Origin: Conidiobolus incongruus B7586
Lineage: Eukaryota; Entomophthoromycota; Entomophthoromycetes; Entomophthorales; Conidiobolaceae
Length of the DNA: 12,678 nucleotides
Assembly (NCBI GenBank): GCA_000697335.1
Contig: JNEM01006870.1
Coordinates: 1 to 12,678 of the forward strand
Direction: 5' to 3'
Shown: positions 1-9,790 of the stretch, one piece after another
Position numbering within the stretch: the stretch's first letter is position 1
How the letters are laid out: every line of letters begins with the position of its first letter
The notes under the pieces: generated by a model
Seen by the model: only the letters and a program-made list of their open reading frames with translations
What the model was told of the DNA's origin: nothing
Databases searched by the model: none
Program-made: the position numbers and the translations under genes

Positions 1-1712
1 ACTTTAATAATAAACTATTATAATTAATAAATCTTAAATTTTTTTATATAATCTTTTATTAAATCATAAATCAAAGTGTTAGACTAAGTTAAATTAACCT
101 TTTTTTATAAATTCCTTTAAATAAATATTTTATTGATAAGTAAATATTAATTGTTATAATAAATTATAATAACATATATTATTTTCATTTAGTTTTTAAA
201 AGAAAATCAATTAATAATAAACTTTATATCTCTTTTGTAAATAAAACTATTTTTAATTAGTATTTTTAATATAATTTAAGAAAACTTATTATTTTACATG
301 ATAATTATAAAATAAATAAATTTAAAATTATAAAAAAATTTTTAATTGAAAATAACTAGAAAAAACTACCATATTTAATATATTCTTTAAATTTTAACTT
401 ATGTAATTATAATTATTTTAGGTAATTAAAAAAATAACTAATAGAAAAGAAAATTTCTAAAGGAAAATTTAATTAGTTTGTAAAATATCAAATTTTAGTC
501 TTTAATATAAAGAATTATTTTTTAAGTGTTAGATCTTTGTTAAAAGTATAATAAAAAGTTATTATAAATATAAGAAATTATTAATTTTATAATATATATT
601 TAGTTTTACTTTTTATATATTAAAATGTTTATTTTTTTCAATCACAAAAAATTCCCATTATTTAAATTAAAAGTAATATTATTACAAACTATATAATATT
701 TTAAAAGCTATAGTGCTTTAAAATTGTGCTATTCAAATTTTATTAAATTGAAAATAAAAAAATAATAAATAATTGATAAATATTAAAATATATAAAAACT
801 TGGATATTATTCTCAAGGTCCCTAAATCTGTTATATAAAATTCAGTTTGAAAAAAGATATTTATTAAATGTATATTTATTTCGTATCAAGATAATATCAC
901 ATTGCAAATATATTTGAAAGAATATATTTATCTAGAGATCAATCATGATAAGGTTATAAGTTAAAATTTTATAGTTCATAATTTATTAGGGGATTAGATT
1001 ATAACTCGAAAATATATATCATTATATAAAAGATGTTTATGGATATTCAAGAGTAAATGTCATATTAATGATGAATATAGTGTATCATTCAACAGTAAGT
1101 CATTATTTTCGCATTATATCAATTTGATTTAGATGATATCAATACTGGGTATAAAGATATTAATGTTATCAAGTTGATAGAGAAAAATTATGGTATAATA
1201 ATTAAAATCAAATACGATGGTGTAATTTTAGAACTAATATTTTGATATTTTGATTAATTGGTTAATAAAAATTTTATTCAGTTGAAAGTAGTTTTTAACC
1301 AAAAATCAAAAAAAAATTAGAAAAAACACATAAATCAGAAAAATGTATAGTAATTGAATGAAATCGTAAAGTCAACTAGTAACAATGTATGATGAATAGT
1401 AATATAAAAGAATGTTTTCTAAGGATATATCATAATCAAAATTATACTATACCCTGTAAAAATAATTATATTAAAATTAGACAATAATTGTGATTGAAAT
1501 AAAAAACGATTTAAATTAAGATAACCTATAATATTGAAAAAGAGGTTGAATTCAAAGAAAAGAAGGTAAAAATCTAAAGAGAATAAAAAAGAAGAAATTA
1601 GTACATATTAAATACCTTAGTAAAATAATATTTGAAATGAAATATAAAATAATGAATAGGTTGAAAATAATTTACTTTAATCCAATTATAATAGAGTATG
1701 GTCAAAAAATCA
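1..1712. other. AT-rich intergenic DNA without a supported gene
   Basis: This stretch is almost entirely A and T, with stop codons dense in all frames. The only coding-like piece is an open + strand run of 48 codons at 1099-1242 without an ATG near its start; its reading (for example FDLDDINTGYKD) matches no family I recognise. A purine-rich tract lies at about 1535-1598. No tRNA boxes, transposon ends or long repeats were visible. The right end is the 3' flank of the minus-strand 6-phosphogluconolactonase gene. Confidence 0.6.
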
Positions 1713-2453
1713 TTACTTCAGATTTTGAGCTGCAGGTTCGTCAATAAACCAAGTCACTTTACCCTTGGCGAGCTTGACTCTGCTAGCAGGATATTTCTGG
1801 TCTTGCTGTTCGATAATTTGAGGCAATATATCTTTTTTGTTGTCTCCAGTAACGACAAATGCAACAGCGTGAGCGTGGTTTACTACGGGGAAAGTGAGGG
1901 TAATACGCTTTGGAGGGGGCTTAGGGGAGTTTTCAATCTCAGCAACCCACCTCTGGGATTCTTGTAGTAGAGGGTGATCGGGGAACAGAGAACAAGTATG
2001 ACCATCAGGACCAATACCTAAAAGAATTAAATCAAATACAGGGAACATTACTTCATCCTTAGGAGAAAAGATATGGGCAAGCTGATCTTGGTAATCCTCA
2101 GCAGCACTGAAAGGATCGTCGACAAGTTCATTATTGATAGGGAAGACTTGCTCAGGGGGAATTGAGACAAAATCTAAGAGTTCTCTCTTAACTAAACCAT
2201 AATTAGAATCGGCATGGTCGTGAGAAACGCATCGTTCATCCGCGAAAAATACAAACCACTTGCTCCAATCTACTTGAGCGTTATCTTTTAAACCAGCGGC
2301 TAAGGTTTTTGGGAGAGAGCCACCTGAAATAGCTACTGTGAAACGGTCATGCTTTTGAATGGCTTCTTCAGCTGCTTTGATGACGTAATCAGCCAAGGCT
2401 TTAGATACCTGATCAACGTCAGATAATCTCAATACTTCTGTAGTACCGGGCAT
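1713..2453 (-). CDS. pgl: 6-phosphogluconolactonase (NagB/glucosamine-6-phosphate isomerase-like fold)
   Basis: Hydrolyses 6-phosphoglucono-1,5-lactone to 6-phosphogluconate, the second step of the oxidative pentose phosphate pathway, between glucose-6-phosphate dehydrogenase and 6-phosphogluconate dehydrogenase; cytosolic in fungi (Sol3/Sol4 type). The 246-residue length is normal for the family and the frame is uninterrupted, with no intron. Visible family motifs are the phosphate-loop ISGGSLP (42-48), FFADERCV (69-76), SNYGL (83-87), LLGIGPDGHTCSLFP (144-158) with the conserved Asp and His of the active site, RITLTFPVVNHA (183-194) and the C-terminal VTWFIDEPAA (233-242). No signal or organelle-targeting peptide is seen. 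The chosen ATG has A at -3, and the protein begins just ahead of the usual first helix, so the start is well placed. The gene is divergent from the cation transporter gene, 3.3 kb away. Codons are clearly richer in G+C than the flanks. Confidence 0.96.
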   Translation of the reverse strand: MPGTTEVLRLSDVDQVSKALADYVIKAAEEAIQKHDRFTVAISGGSLPKTLAAGLKDNAQVDWSKWFVFFADERCVSHDHADSNYGLVKRELLDFVSIPPEQVFPINNELVDDPFSAAEDYQDQLAHIFSPKDEVMFPVFDLILLGIGPDGHTCSLFPDHPLLQESQRWVAEIENSPKPPPKRITLTFPVVNHAHAVAFVVTGDNKKDILPQIIEQQDQKYPASRVKLAKGKVTWFIDEPAAQNLK

Positions 2454-2607
2454 GCTTTGATTAAATATTTTTAATTTGAATTAGTGTTTATAATTATTGA
2501 TCTTGTATATTTTAATAATAATTTTATGGTGAAAGATGATTGAAAGATTAAATTTATGAAATTTAAAAAAATGACTTGGATTTGAATTAAGTTTAAAACT
2601 GATTATT

Positions 2608-2619
2608 TGATTGGTTAAT
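2608..2619 (-). promoter_or_regulatory. CCAAT-box-like element upstream of the 6-phosphogluconolactonase gene
   Basis: On the gene strand this reads ATTAACCAATCA, about 155 nt upstream of the start codon. That is a typical distance for a CCAAT box bound by the HAP/NF-Y complex in fungi. The same 12-mer recurs at 10424-10435 upstream of the G-beta gene. Function is inferred from motif and position only; a single CCAAT word is easily found by chance. Confidence 0.3.
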
Positions 2620-4221
2620 AGTTTTAAGTTAATTTAGTATGACATCATGGATTATTCTTGCTTATTATACAGATTAGGTGTTGTGTAATTGATATTGGAT
2701 AAACAGTTACAAAATCAATCAATATCATCTATGAAATCTGTAAAATTAAATTCATCATTCAAATTCAATTATCATAAATATCTTTATAAGGACAACATTA
2801 GTAATGTCCATATTACATATATGATACAGATAATTTCATTAAGAATATAGTCATATACTTCGAATTCATCAATAATCTATTAAAAAATGATAGATTAAAA
2901 TCAGAATAGAAATAATAACGAGTTGAGTTGATTTTCAGCTTAAGAGAATATCATATCATCCCTACTATCTCCTATTGATAAAATATAAAATATATTTAAT
3001 ACTATACCAATAATAATGAGTAAATAATCTTTGAAAATGATATTAAAAAACAAATTTTCCCAAATATTGACCACAAATTAATCAGATTACATTATTACAT
3101 AAAATTCCAAATTATTATTTCAAATATTTTTTAAAAAATAAAGTCCGATTTTTGAATGAAATTGAATGGAAATTGATTCAAAAATATTTTGATTCATATT
3201 TAATATAATTTAAAGTTTATTTTTATTAAATATAATATTGGAATATTATCGATATTAAATAAATAGAGTACATCATTAATTAATATATAGATTTTTATAA
3301 TAAGTGCTATGAAAAACTTGTATTGACTAGAAAATTCTATCACAAACTAATTTAAATCATTCAAAAAGTAATATATTTGAATTTTAAAATTAAAGAATAA
3401 TGGTCAAACTTAAAATATCAAAAACATATAATATCGAATGGATCTTTGCTATATTATGTATTTAAAATTATATTTTGCATCATGGAGTTTAAATTAATGA
3501 AATTTAAACAATGAATTTAAAGCTGATAACCATAATAGGTATTATCAAATCTATATAAAATATGATGAGTTGATGGAAGATTTTAAATTTAGCAAATTTT
3601 CAATGTTATAGTCAATAATATATATCTTTACATTCTATAACTTTAATATAAATGTAAAGTATAATAACTTCTGTAGATATGGTATATTTAATAATAAATG
3701 CCAGCGATGAAAAATTGAATTATTTTATTTTTTCAGCCAAAAATCTTTCAAGCTTATTAACAAATTATTACATAATAAAATCCAGAAAAGTGTTTAATGA
3801 ATTGTGTTTTAATATAAAATATGAAAATTACAAAAATATATTGATATTTATCAATAATATTTTGAATTAGTAAATATTAATAAGAATATAATAAATTAAG
3901 GGCAAAATCGTATAATTGTATGCTGGCTGTTATTATATAATATTAAATAAAATGTTTTTTTCCAAGCAATGAAAATCAATATATTTTAAAAAAATAATAG
4001 CGTTCATATAATACAGATTGAAGGTTAAAAATGATAGAATTTTGATTTTGTTGATAATCTAAATGAAAAGCAAAGTTAAATGATTTATACATTTAGCCCA
4101 AATTGTTTAAAAAAATCTAATGATTTGATAAATTTTATATAGTCTTCAAGTATATGAAGATTTTATCTTCAAAAATTGCTAAGTCATTTAATGAAACTAG
4201 GTTAGGCTATAAAAAGAATAA

Positions 4222-4251
4222 TGGTTAAAAGGGATAAATATTCCTCCGAAA
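4222..4251 (-). repeat. Dispersed short repeat, copy 1 (inverted relative to 11317-11342)
   Basis: The minus strand reads TTTCGGAGGAAT (4240-4251) followed after 11 nt by TTAACCA (4222-4228). The same two words, in the same order but 7 nt apart, occur on the plus strand at 11317-11342. Such a relatively G+C-rich 12-mer is not expected twice by chance in DNA this AT-rich. It may be a remnant of a transposon end or a shared regulatory element; the family is unknown. Confidence 0.4.
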
Positions 4252-4575
4252 AGGAGTAAATTTAAATTTAACACATAATTTAATACAATGTTTGTATGGT
4301 ATTATGTTAGAAATTTTAATATACAATATATTGTAATTTAAATTATCCAGGTATTATTGAGCATATATTTTATAAAGTATACTAGAAATAATATCTTGCT
4401 CTTGAATTTGATTCGTGATTATTAGAAACGCTTAAAAATATAGTAACAATTTCAAAATAAACGTTAAATTATCAAAACTAATATATTCATTATTATTAAA
4501 TAATTTTTATGATTTAGCATACTTTTAATGAAAAGCACTGTTATATAATAGGTGCGGATTATATTTTGTCAACAC

Positions 4576-4607
4576 AATTTAAATATATGTGATTAATTTA
4601 AATATAT
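4576..4607. repeat. 13-bp direct repeat, 19-nt period
   Basis: AATTTAAATATAT occurs at 4576-4588 and again at 4595-4607. It contains only A and T, so chance origin in this background is quite possible. It sits at the left side of the less AT-rich island at 4540-4780. Confidence 0.5.
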
Positions 4608-4726
4608 ACATGTTCTGGCATTTCTTTTGTGACTCTCAGTTCATGAATAAAGTGATTAATATTTTGCTTTGCAACTAAGCGCTTATTTGTTTACTTATAA
4701 TTGAAAAACAGTAGGTAAGTTTTGGG

Positions 4727-4746
4727 CCAACCTTATGCGAAGTTGG
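4727..4746 (+). repeat. Inverted repeat / potential hairpin in a less AT-rich island
   Basis: CCAAC (4727-4731) pairs with GTTGG (4742-4746), enclosing a 10-nt loop; one mismatch inside, two more pairs are possible. The perfect palindrome TAAGCGCTTA lies 40 nt upstream (4676-4685). I recognise no known RNA family here. Confidence 0.4.
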
Positions 4747-5682
4747 TGAAATAGTTGCTACATTTTTGCCTGAGTGCATTAATAAATTTATTTATATTCA
4801 ATCAGTTTAATTATTATGAATTCAATTTTGAAAACTTTGTTATAATTAGAATATTAAAATATGATTTTTCAAAAATGATGTCAATAAAAATTAGGATAAT
4901 CTTATTTAAAATAATCAGTTTATTTATCAAATACCATGATTAGTGTCACTTACAAGTTTGAAATTTATAATATTTCTATTTAATTTCAAATATTAGTTAT
5001 ATTTATTAAATTTTATAATACAATCCACAACAATGCTTCTAATAAAATTAAAATTATCTCTATATAATAATTTTTGGAATAGAGATAGATATGGGTATTA
5101 TAATAATTTAATGTAGTTAATAACACTTTTACAGGTATTCATTAATTTCAAAATTTATCACTTATTTTAAAAGGATATTATAATATTGTAGAACAATTTA
5201 TCAAAGGGTTGTTATATATAACATTGATACAATTTAAGCTAATTTTAAAGCAAATGGTCATAATTCAAATGGTTTGAAATGGTTCTCTATTTTTGATCCT
5301 AGGCTTCAGCCCTTGTTCCTATTATCATTAATGATCAATAAATTAGTATATCTCTATATCAAAATGCTTAAAAAATACATTAATTTGATTTGAGTACTAT
5401 AATTAGTAATAGATCAAATATCTATATTACCCATTTATTAAAAATGTAAAGTCACATATATTTATCACAAATATACCTGTTTTCTTTATTGTTAACAGAT
5501 AATTTAATTGAATTTTGAATTTTACATTCTATATTGTAATAGTTTTCAAATAGTAAATTGGCTAGATGAGAAATAAATTTAGAATATAATATAATATCTC
5601 TTATCAATTTTGTAGATTAAAAGCATTAAACAAATTAATATTTTAATTTATTCAATTCAATCATTAATAACATCTTTTTCAT

Positions 5683-5690
5683 TATATATA
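5683..5690 (+). promoter_or_regulatory. TATA-like element upstream of the cation transporter gene
   Basis: TATATATA lies 55 nt upstream of the ATG at 5745, a plausible place for a core promoter with a short leader. The background is rich in T and A, so similar words are common and this assignment is only positional. Confidence 0.25.
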
Positions 5691-5744
5691 CCTAGAAAAT
5701 AATAGAATTAATTGATTTTATATATTCATTAACATTCAAACATC

Positions 5745-7023
5745 ATGACACTTTCTCAACCAAGTGAAAACACCTCACTACTGCCAACCAATTCTTCTAA
5801 TGGGTTCGATTATGTTGTAGACGTTGATACCAATGATGATCCTATGAACCTTAAGTCAAAAAAACAATCTCAAGAACAGTTATCACTTCTTATCCAGCAA
5901 GGGCGTCATAATGTCCATTCCTTTTACTCTCAGCAAAATGAACTCATTGAAGATTTACTTACTGCTCTAGAACCTAATGTAGACGATTCTGAAAACTTGC
6001 TTAAATTAAAAATAGCTATTAATGGTTCAGTTATCGTCAATATTGTATTGTTAATCTTGCAAATGTACGCGGCCTTTACTACTGGATCACTATCACTTTT
6101 TGCTACTATGGCCGATGCTTTTATGGATCTTTTATCAAGTATAATATTATTATTGGCAGGTTGGGCCGCTGATAACGTTAATCACTTTTTATATCCAACA
6201 GTAAAATATATATTAGTTTTTAGAGCCATTTAATCAATTTGTTTTAGGGTAAATCAAGGTTAGAAACAGCTGGTATTATTGTGTTCTCTTCTCTTATGGC
6301 TACCGTTTCAATTAATCTTTTGGTAATTATTTTTACAATTTTTATTATAATATGTTCAAAGTAACAAAGATTATAGATCGAAGGTGCAAAAGCTTTGATT
6401 TATGTTGAAAATAAGGTTGAATTAACATTTTCAAGTGTTGCTTGCATTGTAGCTGCTTTAGGTATTTGAATAGATTATCTTAAATAATCAGTCAGCAATA
6501 TTGATATCATACTCTTTTAGTGTCGAAATTTATTTTATACGTGTATTGCTCTATATTATCGAAATACCCAAGCGCTCAAATATTGGCATTGGATCATCGA
6601 AACGATATAATTGTTAATGTATTTGGTTTAAGTATGAGTTTGTTGGGTCACAATTTGTATTGGTGGATGGACCCTGTAGGATGTCTACTGGTTGCCCTCT
6701 TTATTTTAAGATCTTGGGTTAGCACAGCTTTGGAGCAAATTGATTTAATTGTTGGAAAAGCTGCAGACCCTGACTTTTTAAAGAAGCTAACCTATATTTC
6801 AATGACTCACGATCCTCGAATTAAACATATTGACACGTGTAGAGCTTATCATGCTGGAAACAACTTCTTCGTTGAAGTTGACATAGTATTGGATCCCAAT
6901 ACTCCCTTACATGAAAGCCACGATATTGCAGAAAGCTTACAAATCAAACTAGAATCTTTACAAAATGTTGAAAGAGCGTTTGTCCATGCTGACTATGAAT
7001 TTTTCCATGCCCCTGAGCATTAA
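5745..7023 (+). CDS. Cation diffusion facilitator (CDF/ZnT family), predicted manganese type
   Basis: A membrane transporter expected to move divalent metal out of the cytosol into an organelle or out of the cell by proton antiport. Four exons: 5745-6200, 6248-6322, 6377-6461, 6521-7023; introns of 47, 54 and 59 nt have GT..AG ends and phases 0, 0 and 1. The joined product is 372 residues. About 90 N-terminal residues are hydrophilic and probably cytosolic; six membrane segments lie roughly at 92-113, 116-141, 159-177, 192-216, 224-248 and 253-270, followed by the cytosolic C-terminal domain (275-372). The family signature YPTGKSRLE is split by intron 1. Metal-site motifs are DAFMD (124-128, TM2) and DHRND (230-234, TM5); both are DxxxD, the pattern of the Mn-CDF group, rather than the HxxxD of zinc carriers. 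There is no His-rich loop. DPVG (256-259) and the AYHAGNNFFVEVDIVLD segment are also conserved. The ATG has A at -3. Convergent with the G-beta gene. Confidence 0.93.
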
Positions 7024-8076
7024 ATCTGTTTTTATTAATTTGTCATTTCAAATATTGCTAAATTAGATTTTTTTTTCTTGATGTATGGATTAATATTCAA
7101 TAAGTCCATCAATGCTATTAATTGATAAAATTATTGTATAAATTAATTAATTACAGAATATGATTTTAACTTAAAAAATATTAACATTAATAGTGTTTAC
7201 TTGAATATAATAAACACTCAATAACTCTTAGCCATGATTGGCTGTATTTTAATGTTGTATTTATCATTAAATCATCTACATTTTCATAATGACACTAAAA
7301 ATTTCATATTCTACGAATAGCTAAAACCTTTCTGCACAGATGTAAAACTAAATTAACAACAATTGTTGTTAAATTAAGTTAAATTGGTTCAACTGGAAAG
7401 TGAACTTAGTAAGATCATAAGGAATAAGTTACCAATATTATTTGATATTATCAAGCTAAACTTTTTAGTCAACTGTATTTATTATTAAGAATGGTTACAA
7501 ACAGTTCCTTATAATCTTGTATATAATGTATAAAAATTTTATCAACTTGAATAATAACATTTGAATTTTCCCTCTAAAAATATTTTTAACAAATTTTAAT
7601 GTATTCAAAACTAGAATTCATCATATTTTTAAATTATAGAAACATAATTATATAAATATTCTAGCTTAAAAATTATTACTAAATTTACAAAGTAATACAT
7701 ATGCCAAAAGAATTTAGGAGTAATATTTTTGATGATGCAATGTATTTAAATATATGAATAGTTGAATTGAATATTGTTAAAAAAAAGTAATGACATATTT
7801 GAAAATTTAAAGTTTTGTTTAATAAGGTAATCAATTGATAACGCATTATATGATAAATTGGCCAGATTCAGAATATACATTAAAGGAGTGATTGATATAA
7901 TAGTAGTTTAGAAATTAAAATAGTGGAGATAGTTAATATATGGACATTTAATAATTCAAAAGACACGTTAGGTAATGATATGTACTAGAATTCCAATTGG
8001 AAACAGAGAGATAGGAATCTTATTGATGAGTTGATATTTTGATACACCAATGAATATAAACATTAGAAGAAAAATT
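7024..8076. other. Convergent 3' intergenic region with several potential hairpins
   Basis: About 1 kb between the stop codons of the plus-strand transporter and the minus-strand G-beta gene. No coding potential was seen. It should contain both 3' untranslated regions and polyadenylation signals. Inverted repeats are concentrated in 7192-7405: an 8-bp stem (7192-7199/7211-7218), AGCCA/TGGCT with a 4-nt loop (7230-7243), a 20-bp perfect palindrome (7353-7372) and a bulged 7-bp stem with a GGAA loop (7387-7405). The rest is plain AT-rich DNA. Confidence 0.6.
7353..7372. repeat. Perfect 20-bp palindrome
   Basis: TTAACAACAATTGTTGTTAA is identical on both strands and contains four G/C positions, so it is less trivial than the all-A/T palindromes of the window. 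After one mismatch the symmetry continues for three more pairs on each side. It may form a cruciform or hairpin, or bind a dimeric protein; its location about 330 nt past the transporter stop codon suggests a 3' region role, but that is inference. Confidence 0.7.
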
Positions 8077-9334
8077 TTATGACCAGACCTAATTTAAAGT
8101 AAATAAATATAAATTCAATAATCAAAACATAACAATAATAATAGATACCTTAAGGAAAGAATCCCAACTTCCAGTACATAGAGCCATACCGTCAGAGGAT
8201 ACTCCTAAACAGCTGACTCGATTGTCATGACTAGCTAACACCCCAACTCTTTCTCCCTTTAAGGTATCCCAAACATTACAATGATAATCATCGTAACCAG
8301 CGAATAGCAAGCGACCCGATATAGAAAAAGCCACTGAGGTAATACCACATAGAATGTTATCATGAGTGAATTGATTTAGCTCTCTATCCGCCCTTAAATC
8401 AAAGAGACGACAAGAAGCGTCGTCGGAACCAGTAGCGAAAGCATTTCCATTGGGGAAAAATCTAAGGAGATATTATTTAGTATATTTAATAAATAGCAAA
8501 ATTATATATTAAACTATGAACACAAAAAATAACAAGTATGGGAAAATTAATACTTACTGGACGGCGTTAATATCGCTTTCATGGCCTGTAAACGTTTGAA
8601 CACATTTACCAGAACGAATATCCCATATTTTGGCAGTGGCATCACAAGCACCAGTAACAAAGGTATTCTGGTCAGGGGATAAGGACAAAGACATAACATC
8701 TCCAGTGTGATCTGTAAATTCGGTGATTTTCTTATTATGGTCAATATCCCAAAGAATACAGGTCATGTCACCAGAACTAGTAAGGATTTGTTGGTCATTA
8801 AGGAAGCGGCAGCAAGATAAGTAACCAGTATGGGCGTTCAATTCTCTCATAACTTTGCTTGGTGAATCTTTACCAGTCAAGTTGTAAACGGAACAAATAT
8901 TATCTAAACCACCACAAGCGACAAGGTTACCAGAAGGAGCATATGCACAAGTCATAACCCAAGAAGAACGAAGTGGAATAGCATGAAGCTTATTGGTAGT
9001 ATAGGCATCCCAAACAATGAGTTTACCATCTTGAGAGGCAGAAATTAAATGTCTTTCATCCGAAGCCCATTGCATAGCATAAATTTTAGCCAAGTGACCT
9101 TTAAGAGTTCTTCGAACCTTCATAACAATTCTTGGTAAAGGTTCAAGTTCAGCCGCCATAGCTTTGACTAGAAAAAGTTAGTAAGCGACTGGAGAAGTGC
9201 CAAAATAAAAGAAGATATGAACAAGATAACTTACGGGTAGTATCAGCTAAGGAGTCCTTTTTAATTCTAATCTTTTCTTTAAGCGTTTCGGCTTCTTTTC
9301 TAGCAGCATTAATTCTTTCGGCAGCGTCCGACAT
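8077..9334 (-). CDS. GPB1: Heterotrimeric G-protein beta subunit (seven-bladed WD40 propeller)
   Basis: Pairs with a gamma subunit and a G-alpha at the inner face of the plasma membrane, relaying receptor signals (pheromone/mating, nutrient and cAMP or MAPK pathways in fungi). Four exons on the minus strand: 9334-9235, 9167-8558, 8461-8149 and 8088-8077; introns of 67, 96 and 60 nt with GT..AG ends. Donors are GTAAGT, GTAAGT and GTATCT; intron 1 has a perfect TACTAAC branch site (9177-9183) and intron 2 TACTAAA (8476-8482). The joined protein is 344 residues, the normal length. Residues 1-33 form the N-terminal coiled coil that binds G-gamma; WD blades follow from about 55, with Trp-Asp or similar strand ends at IVWD (84-87), VYNL (127-130), LWD (172-174), IWD (214-216), LFDL (256-259), VWD (300-302) and the final VWS (342-344). 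GSWDSFLK (334-341) is typical. The last exon encodes only V-W-S and the stop. The start has AAA before ATG. All blades appear intact. Confidence 0.96.
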
Positions 9335-9560
9335 TTTGTTTAGTATAAGTGAGTGAGTTAGATATTAATTGAGTGAGAAATTAGTTGAAAATAAAATTAA
9401 GAATAGGGGTAAGAAAAGTGACAAATTACTTTTCTAGCTTAAATACGATAATAACTCAATTAACAAGGCTTGCTAATTGAAAACAATCAAAGCTTGAGTT
9501 TGAGCTAAGTTGAACAAGAAGAGATGAGGTACTGAGAAAAGCAAAGAAAAGAAAGAGTTT
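9335..9560 (-). promoter_or_regulatory. Pyrimidine-rich leader/core promoter region of the G-beta gene
   Basis: On the gene strand the 225 nt before the ATG are rich in C and T, including repeated ACTCACT-type words close to the start (about 9340-9378) and a nearly pure pyrimidine run around 9516-9560. CT-rich stretches near transcription starts are common in fungal promoters of well-expressed genes. An AGGGG/CCCCT word lies at 9405-9409. Extent and function are inferred from composition and position. Confidence 0.4.
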
Positions 9561-9673
9561 GTTTTGGCTAAGATATTAAAGTTGAGTAAGCTCTGAAAAC
9601 AAAATAATGTAGAGTAAAAGGGTTGAAATGGTCAATAAAGTAATTAATATCCAAGTTGAATAAAAAGTAGAAT

Positions 9674-9704
9674 AAATATCATTTATTTTTGTAAAATGAT
9701 ATTT
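9674..9704. repeat. 11-bp perfect inverted repeat
   Basis: AAATATCATTT (9674-9684) is matched by its reverse complement AAATGATATTT (9694-9704) across a 9-nt spacer, about 340-370 nt upstream of the G-beta ATG on its strand. It could form a hairpin or be a dimeric binding site; mostly A/T, so chance is possible. Confidence 0.5.
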
Positions 9705-9790
9705 CATTTAAGTCTCATGTCTATCTATCACCCTTCATAAATTTAGTTGATTGGTAAATAAAAACCAAAACCATCTTTTTCTCCCATGAT

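Larger units (their letters stand above)
2454..5744. other. 3.3 kb AT-rich intergenic region between divergent genes
   Basis: No conserved gene was recognised on either strand. The longest ATG-started frames (3679-3870 and 4755-4943, plus strand, 63 and 62 codons) are made mostly of A/T-rich codons, match no known family and look like chance openings. The region must hold promoters of the flanking divergent genes. It contains an island less AT-rich than its surroundings at about 4540-4780, with the palindrome TAAGCGCTTA (4676-4685) and a hairpin (4727-4746), plus one copy of a dispersed word at 4222-4251. An 8-bp inverted repeat occurs at 2690-2697/2720-2727. Confidence 0.6.

Noticed and set aside
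1698-1967. Plus-strand 89-codon frame opposite the 6-phosphogluconolactonase
   Set aside because: It is the antisense shadow of a well-conserved coding sequence and has no family features of its own.
3679-3870. Plus-strand 63-codon frame
   Set aside because: Rich in Asn, Ile, Lys, Tyr and Phe as expected from AT-rich noncoding DNA; no motif, no G+C rise and no splice context.
4755-4943. Plus-strand 62-codon frame with hydrophobic stretches
   Set aside because: The hydrophobic look follows from T-rich codons; no recognisable domain and no codon signal like that of the real genes.
6201-6233. Unspliced extension of transporter exon 1 to a stop
   Set aside because: The reading after YPT leaves the family consensus; removing the 47-nt GT..AG intron restores the YPTGKSRLE signature in frame.
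7386-7407. tRNA B-box-like word GGTTCAACTGG
   Set aside because: No A box, acceptor stem or anticodon arm could be placed at the right distances; the word is part of a short hairpin instead.
8547-8744. Minus-strand 65-codon frame inside the G-beta gene
   Set aside because: It lies in the wrong frame over exon 2, which encodes intact WD blades in the main frame.
1713-9334. Functional gene cluster of the three genes
   Set aside because: They belong to unrelated pathways, differ in orientation, and are separated by 1-3.3 kb, so co-function is not supported.
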